From the NCBI GenBank assembly GCA_049318685.1, contig JBMOFW010000001.1, forward strand, positions 1 through 55,073: a stretch of DNA of 55,073 nucleotides, given 5' to 3'. Positions 51,140 to 55,073 of the stretch are shown piece by piece. The DNA comes from JAIXWP01 sp049318685 (lineage in GTDB: Bacteria; Bacteroidota; Bacteroidia; Flavobacteriales_D; Sanyastnellaceae). The stretch's first letter is position 1, and every line of letters begins with the position of its first letter. Under the pieces are notes generated by a model. That model saw nothing but the letters and a program-made list of their open reading frames with translations. It ran no database searches and was not told the DNA's origin. The position numbers were made by a program, and so were the translations under genes.

Positions 51140-51758
51140 TTCTAGCAACAATTTGCTCCAACTCATGGCCGGGCTTTAGGTGTTCCACTTGAAGCCCGGC
51201 TTTTTTTGCGCCTTCAACATGCTGAATCGAATCATCGATAAACAATGTTTCCGAAGGATCAAGCTGATGCCATTCACAGACTTGTAAGAAAGTTTCTGGG
51301 TAGGGCTTTTTGATGCCTATTTCATTTGAATAATATACCTTTTCAAAATGACTCTTGAAAAGTTCAAGACCATATCCGGTCTCAATCATTTTCTCAAACT
51401 CGGCTACATGTATAGCATTGGTATTGCTCAAGAGAAAGGTCCGCATTCCTAATTCCTTCACACGCTTTACTAGGAGCACTTTCTCTGGAAGAATACGTGT
51501 CAAAATACTGTTCCATGCTTGTTCTACTTGACCCCGTGTAGCTGAAGGACAATAACTATGAATCGTATTGTAAAATTCTTCATTCGAAATTTTTCCGGTC
51601 TCTAAGCGATCAAACAAATCTGTTTGACTCGCTTGCGTATACATTTCATCAAAGTTTTCGAATCCTATTTTTTTGAATTCACGCACAGGAGCGTGATAGT
51701 CAATTTCAAACAAGACACCTCCAAAGTCGAAGATGACATTGCGAACTTGTTTACTCAT
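51129..51758 (-). CDS. HAD family hydrolase (YihX-like phosphatase)
   Basis: A 209-residue cytoplasmic HAD subfamily IA enzyme. Motif I is IFDFGGVLFEID with nucleophile D11; the usual second Asp of DxD is Gly here, as in YihX-like members. Motif II is LLSNTNAIH, motif III has the Lys in EIGIKKPYPETF, and motif IV is ETLFIDDSIQHVEGA. An alpha-helical cap lies between motifs I and II. Substrate unknown; sugar phosphates such as glucose-1-phosphate are typical for relatives. It lies 5 nt after the HU-SPOR gene, in the same transcript. Confidence 0.9.
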   Translation of the reverse strand: MSKQVRNVIFDFGGVLFEIDYHAPVREFKKIGFENFDEMYTQASQTDLFDRLETGKISNEEFYNTIHSYCPSATRGQVEQAWNSILTRILPEKVLLVKRVKELGMRTFLLSNTNAIHVAEFEKMIETGYGLELFKSHFEKVYYSNEIGIKKPYPETFLQVCEWHQLDPSETLFIDDSIQHVEGAKKAGLQVEHLKPGHELEQIVARIIL

Positions 51759-51763
51759 AAAAC

Positions 51764-52846
51764 TTATTTGATTTTTTTTATCCAGGCACCCTTGCCTTCT
51801 TTTGATTTGATCTCCGCTAATGCTCGGCGCGCTTCTGATTCAGTACTAAACGAGCCATAGGCCACCAAATGGAGCGGACCTTTTTTACCGGCCATAAAAG
51901 CGCTATAGCCTTTTGACTCAAGTTCATTGACCAAGTTGGTCGCGTTTGACTCAATAGCAAAAGCACCACCAATTATGTGATACGTTCCTTGACGCATTTC
52001 TTTTGGAGCGGGTATTGCGGCCGTACTTGTACTATCGACAGGAGCAATGCGTTGTTTATCTACTTCCACACGAACACCCGTTGAACTTTCTTTTGCTTCT
52101 ACAAAATCATACAAAATAACATCACCGCTACTTTGCTCCACTAGTTGCTTCAAAGCGTTCATGGATGAATCCACATTTACCTCTACACCATTAGAAACCA
52201 CCATACGATAAGGCGCATCAATGCGCTCTGTTTGAAAAGGATTCAACGAGGTAAAATTGATATGATCTCCACCAATACGGCCACCCAACAAAAACGCGCT
52301 AGCAATAGCGATTGGAGTAATAATCGCCGCTGCAATTTTCCATGGTTGGATGCGCGAGGTATTCATTACGATGGGTGCAGGCGCAGCTTCAAGATTCTGC
52401 TCGGTCTCTGGTTCAATTGGCGCTTCGGCCGCAATTGGTCGAAGTTGAATCGATGTTAATCCATATGAAGCGATCAAGAAGTTTTCTTGATCTTCGGGTA
52501 TAAATTGTAATGATCCAGAGCGATCATTGAAAAAAATTCCAATCTTATCCCAAACCAAACGTCCGTTTCCTTGGAGTTGATTTTTGATAGCAACGACTTC
52601 TCTCTGCACTAAATCCGATGCTTCGCGATAGGAAATCCCCATGACCACCGCCATGTGATTGGCAAGCAAACCATCATTTTGAATCAAATTGCGATTGAAG
52701 CCCACATGCTTCGATGGTGGATGCACAATATGCGTGAGCTTATTCAATCGTGCAGAACGATAATTGGCCACCAATCCACCAAATCCGGGGATGATTACAC
52801 AATCGTGCTCGTACAACAATTCAGATATGAATTTCTCCATGCGCAT
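51764..52846 (-). CDS. HU-CCDC81/SPOR domain protein
   Basis: A 360-residue membrane-linked protein found widely in Bacteroidota. The N-terminal HU-CCDC81-type domains (about 1-130) begin KFISELLYEHDCVIIPGFGG and include HPPSKHVGFNRNLIQNDGLL. A single hydrophobic segment (PWKIAAAIITPIAIASAFLL, about 172-191) follows. The C-terminal SPOR domain (about 285-360, TYHIIGGAFAIESNA) usually binds denuded peptidoglycan at division septa. Start MRMEKF is chosen because TATCTTCG lies exactly 4 nt before that ATG; the Met two codons later is also possible. A division or envelope role is inferred from the SPOR domain. Confidence 0.9.
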   Translation of the reverse strand: MRMEKFISELLYEHDCVIIPGFGGLVANYRSARLNKLTHIVHPPSKHVGFNRNLIQNDGLLANHMAVVMGISYREASDLVQREVVAIKNQLQGNGRLVWDKIGIFFNDRSGSLQFIPEDQENFLIASYGLTSIQLRPIAAEAPIEPETEQNLEAAPAPIVMNTSRIQPWKIAAAIITPIAIASAFLLGGRIGGDHINFTSLNPFQTERIDAPYRMVVSNGVEVNVDSSMNALKQLVEQSSGDVILYDFVEAKESSTGVRVEVDKQRIAPVDSTSTAAIPAPKEMRQGTYHIIGGAFAIESNATNLVNELESKGYSAFMAGKKGPLHLVAYGSFSTESEARRALAEIKSKEGKGAWIKKIK

Positions 52847-52850
52847 GCTG

Positions 52851-52858
52851 CGAAGATA
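52851..52858 (-). promoter_or_regulatory. TATCTTCG promoter element of the HU-SPOR gene
   Basis: A TAnnTTYG element on the minus strand, exactly 4 nt before the ATG at 52846, the same spacing as five other genes in the window. Confidence 0.45.
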
Positions 52859-52878
52859 CAACGCTTTGTTTGTAAGTC

Positions 52879-53622
52879 CTAGGCCAAACCCGACTTCAAC
52901 AATTTGTCCAAGTCGGCCTGGGTGTCAATGGCCGGTGTTTCCCAATGAGTTATACCCACTTTAATCCGTAAACCATTTTGTAACCATCGCAATTGCTCCA
53001 ATGACTCGGCTTTTTCCATAGAACTCATGGGCATTCCGCAAATTTTTTCTAGAATGGCTGACTTATAAGCATATATCCCTAAATGCTTATAAAACGGGTG
53101 CGTATTGAGCCATTGGTCCATGGGTAAGTCCTTTACAAAAGGGATCGCTTGACGGCTGAAATACATGGCATTGCCGAGCTCATCCGCCACTAACTTCACT
53201 TTATTGGGGTCGCTCAACCAACTCGGATCCTCAATTTGAACACACAACGTGGCAATATCACTTTCCGCTCGACTAATCAATCCGGCCAACTGGTCAATTT
53301 GCTCAGGCTTGATGTAAGGTTCGTCCCCCTGAATATTAATTATCGCGTCTGCATCTTTTCCCCAAACATTCAATGCCTCGAGGCAGCGATCAGTGCCGCT
53401 GGGATGATGACTTGAGGTCATTACCACGTTCTTTCCGGCGGCACGAACAACATTGGCAATCCGCTCGTCATCCGTGGCCACGACCACTGCACTAAGTGTT
53501 TTGGCCTTTTCAGCTTGTTCCACAACCCTCAAAATCATTGGCAATCCAAAAATATCCGCGAGAGGTTTTCCCGGAAATCGTGTGCTTCCAAAGCGAGCGG
53601 GTATAATGCCTACTATTTTCAT
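52879..53622 (-). CDS. kdsB: 3-deoxy-manno-octulosonate cytidylyltransferase
   Basis: A 247-residue enzyme that activates Kdo as CMP-Kdo for LPS inner core synthesis. The nucleotide-binding start IIPARFGSTRFPGKPLADI, VVVATDDERI, the conserved INIQGDEPYIKPEQID and the C-terminal GITHWETPAIDTQADLDKL are all family signatures. Length is typical. The start codon overlaps the stop of the upstream TonB receptor gene by 1 nt (TAATG). It implies a Kdo-containing LPS and thus a Gram-negative envelope. Confidence 0.97.
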   Translation of the reverse strand: MKIVGIIPARFGSTRFPGKPLADIFGLPMILRVVEQAEKAKTLSAVVVATDDERIANVVRAAGKNVVMTSSHHPSGTDRCLEALNVWGKDADAIINIQGDEPYIKPEQIDQLAGLISRAESDIATLCVQIEDPSWLSDPNKVKLVADELGNAMYFSRQAIPFVKDLPMDQWLNTHPFYKHLGIYAYKSAILEKICGMPMSSMEKAESLEQLRWLQNGLRIKVGITHWETPAIDTQADLDKLLKSGLA

Positions 53623-55073
53623 TAAAAATTAAATGTGTATTGCAATGTAGTTACACGTGGCTCTTCAATAGCTAAAGGACGTATGGCGTATTCACGATTA
53701 AGCAAATTGCTTACTACCAAACCAATCTTGTGATGTTCATTTACAGTCCACCCCGCGCGGGCGTCAAAGATATAATCTCCCGATGTATGGGATGCTCGCC
53801 AATCAACAATACCGGGATTAAAATACATCGGTACTATTGTTTCAAGGAAAGCAAAAGCTTGATCAATATTTTGCATATGGCTGTTATATCTAAAACTAGC
53901 ACCCAAAGACCATTTACGCCAAGTAGCTTGCACATCAAAACGCACCAAATGCTGCAGTCTATATTTCAAAATATGGTTGGTTGTATCCGAACTTGTAGTG
54001 AGATAACTGACCGGAGTCTTATTCAAATCTTGATTGGTAGCGTAGGCATAATCAGGCGTTAAACTTTCCGGCAATGTGTAGGTATACCCTCCAAGAACCT
54101 GAAACAACACCGGACCAATTTTTCCTTCTCCCATAATGCTCAACTCTGCACCGCGTACACGGGCTTTACCCGTGTTGACACTTTTAAATCCAAAACCTAG
54201 CAAATTGGTCAATGTGGGTGTTGCCCATTGGCCGAATGTAAATTCGATAAAATCATTGTATTCCTGCTGAAAGACGGCCAAATCTGCAAATCCTTTGAAC
54301 CCTCGAATTTTAAATCCTTGTTTAATACCGAATTCAGCGTTGTACGAGGACTCGGATTTGAGCTCTGGATTGGCATAAATTTTAACCGCACCCAATGCGG
54401 TGACGATGTACCGCTCCGCAATGGATGGAAAGCGGTAACCCTCACCATACGAAGCACGCAAGTAAGTGGCTTTACCCACTTGATAATTAATTCCACTCCT
54501 AAACACAGGTCGACCTTCGCGATCTCCATTAATATCAAATTGCTCATAGCGAACACCGAGCGAAACATTGAATCGTTGACCAAATTTTTTATCCAATTGC
54601 GCATACGCCGCTTGATTCGCTGCCGAGTTTTTGCCGTTGGCATTTCCACCGATAAACAATTCCCCGCGTGATTGGGTGTTTATATTTACCAATCCCAAGT
54701 TGAGCGTTAGATTTTTTACTTTATCGGTATTCCATTGCTTTAAAAATTGATACTCGGTATAAAATACATCGCTAAAATTGCCTTGATTATTATCGTTTTT
54801 GTTATCCAAAGATTGCCATCGGGCACGTAAACTATGTTTTGCGCCGCCTTTTGTAAAATAGGTAATGAATGGATCTATCGTACCGAGCGTTTGTTCGGTT
54901 CTTGTTGCCGCCCCATCATAGGCTGAGTATAAACCAGTATTTTGATTTTCCCAAATAAGCGTGTTCAATGAATTACTCAAACTCCAATTTGTATTGACGC
55001 CAAATGAAAGCCCGTCGATTTTCTTTGATCGATAACGCAAGTTTACATTCATTCTCCCCCGAGATTCCGCTTC
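53622..55073 (-). CDS. TonB-dependent receptor, C-terminal part (cut by window edge)
   Basis: At least 483 residues of an outer-membrane beta-barrel; the frame runs through the right edge of the window, where it reads EAESRGRMNVNLRYR. Alternating barrel strands, TonB-receptor-like segments (YRFPSIAERYIVTALGAVKI, LKSESSYNAEFGIKQGF, PVSYLTTSSDTTNHILKY) and the final strand VTTLQYTFNF ending in Phe identify the family. The plug and TonB box lie outside the window. The ligand could be a vitamin, siderophore or glycan and cannot be told. Translationally coupled to kdsB. Carries an exact copy of the dispersed palindrome. Confidence 0.92.
   Translation of the reverse strand, partial: EAESRGRMNVNLRYRSKKIDGLSFGVNTNWSLSNSLNTLIWENQNTGLYSAYDGAATRTEQTLGTIDPFITYFTKGGAKHSLRARWQSLDNKNDNNQGNFSDVFYTEYQFLKQWNTDKVKNLTLNLGLVNINTQSRGELFIGGNANGKNSAANQAAYAQLDKKFGQRFNVSLGVRYEQFDINGDREGRPVFRSGINYQVGKATYLRASYGEGYRFPSIAERYIVTALGAVKIYANPELKSESSYNAEFGIKQGFKIRGFKGFADLAVFQQEYNDFIEFTFGQWATPTLTNLLGFGFKSVNTGKARVRGAELSIMGEGKIGPVLFQVLGGYTYTLPESLTPDYAYATNQDLNKTPVSYLTTSSDTTNHILKYRLQHLVRFDVQATWRKWSLGASFRYNSHMQNIDQAFAFLETIVPMYFNPGIVDWRASHTSGDYIFDARAGWTVNEHHKIGLVVSNLLNREYAIRPLAIEEPRVTTLQYTFNF
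54882..54899. repeat. Dispersed 18-bp palindrome, copy 7 (ACCGAGCGTTTGTTCGGT)
   Basis: An exact match in the TonB receptor gene, identical in all 18 bases to the copy at 12997-13014 in the amidohydrolase gene. Confidence 0.7.

Overview
The window reads as a chromosomal segment of a Gram-negative Bacteroidota, most likely Flavobacteriales-like. Evidence: several very large secreted proteins with C-terminal type IX secretion (T9SS) sorting domains, a TonB-dependent receptor, kdsB (Kdo/LPS), a CCDC81-type HU plus SPOR protein, and many copies of the Bacteroidota promoter -7 element TAnnTTTG. No rRNA, tRNA, CRISPR array, insertion sequence or prophage was seen. Coding density is high.

Layout. 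1-2679: start of a fatty acid desaturase and a large T9SS adhesin-like protein. 2765-5001: aspS and a bacilliredoxin. 5071-8660 (minus): plsC-gatC-glycosyltransferase-membrane protein operon. 8805-9776: trpS. 9787-14823 (minus): nfu scaffold and two amidohydrolase-like secreted proteins. 14909-20127: LexA-like S24 repressor divergent from an alpha/beta hydrolase, an SRAP (YedK/HMCES) gene and a short dnaE, which looks like a DNA-damage cassette. 20275-22806: T9SS beta-propeller protein. 22830-26776 (minus): metY-metX-hom, the methionine branch, behind a leader region. 27012-28127: yceI and pth. 28130-29826: ECF sigma with putative anti-sigma. 29925-32427: rplY, prs, CPBP protease. 32484-33464: a dus gene interrupted by one in-frame TGA. 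33741-48863: three paralogous giant T9SS proteins around ispD. 48956-55073: S9 peptidase, HAD phosphatase, HU-SPOR protein, kdsB and a partial TonB receptor.

The most interesting signals are outside ordinary gene calls. (1) The metY-metX-hom leader holds two tandem small ORFs rich in Met and Cys codons (MCHMMCCM and MMCCMCC), each followed by an intrinsic terminator and each carrying a segment able to pair with the terminator 5' arm. This has the layout of a double ribosome-mediated attenuator sensing sulfur amino acids. (2) An 18-bp palindrome, ACCGAnYRWWYRTTCGGT, occurs seven times, always inside unrelated genes and in all three reading frames, where about 0.05 copies would be expected by chance. 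(3) Degenerate tandem repeats with a strict 7-bp (once 8-bp) period but different consensus sequences lie at gene ends, carry stop codons, and in one case form an in-frame insert in a protein. (4) Six genes carry the promoter element exactly 4 nt before ATG, suggesting leaderless mRNAs. (5) A perfect FNR-type box precedes yceI, and three TTCGTC repeats at exact 21-bp spacing precede a giant T9SS gene.
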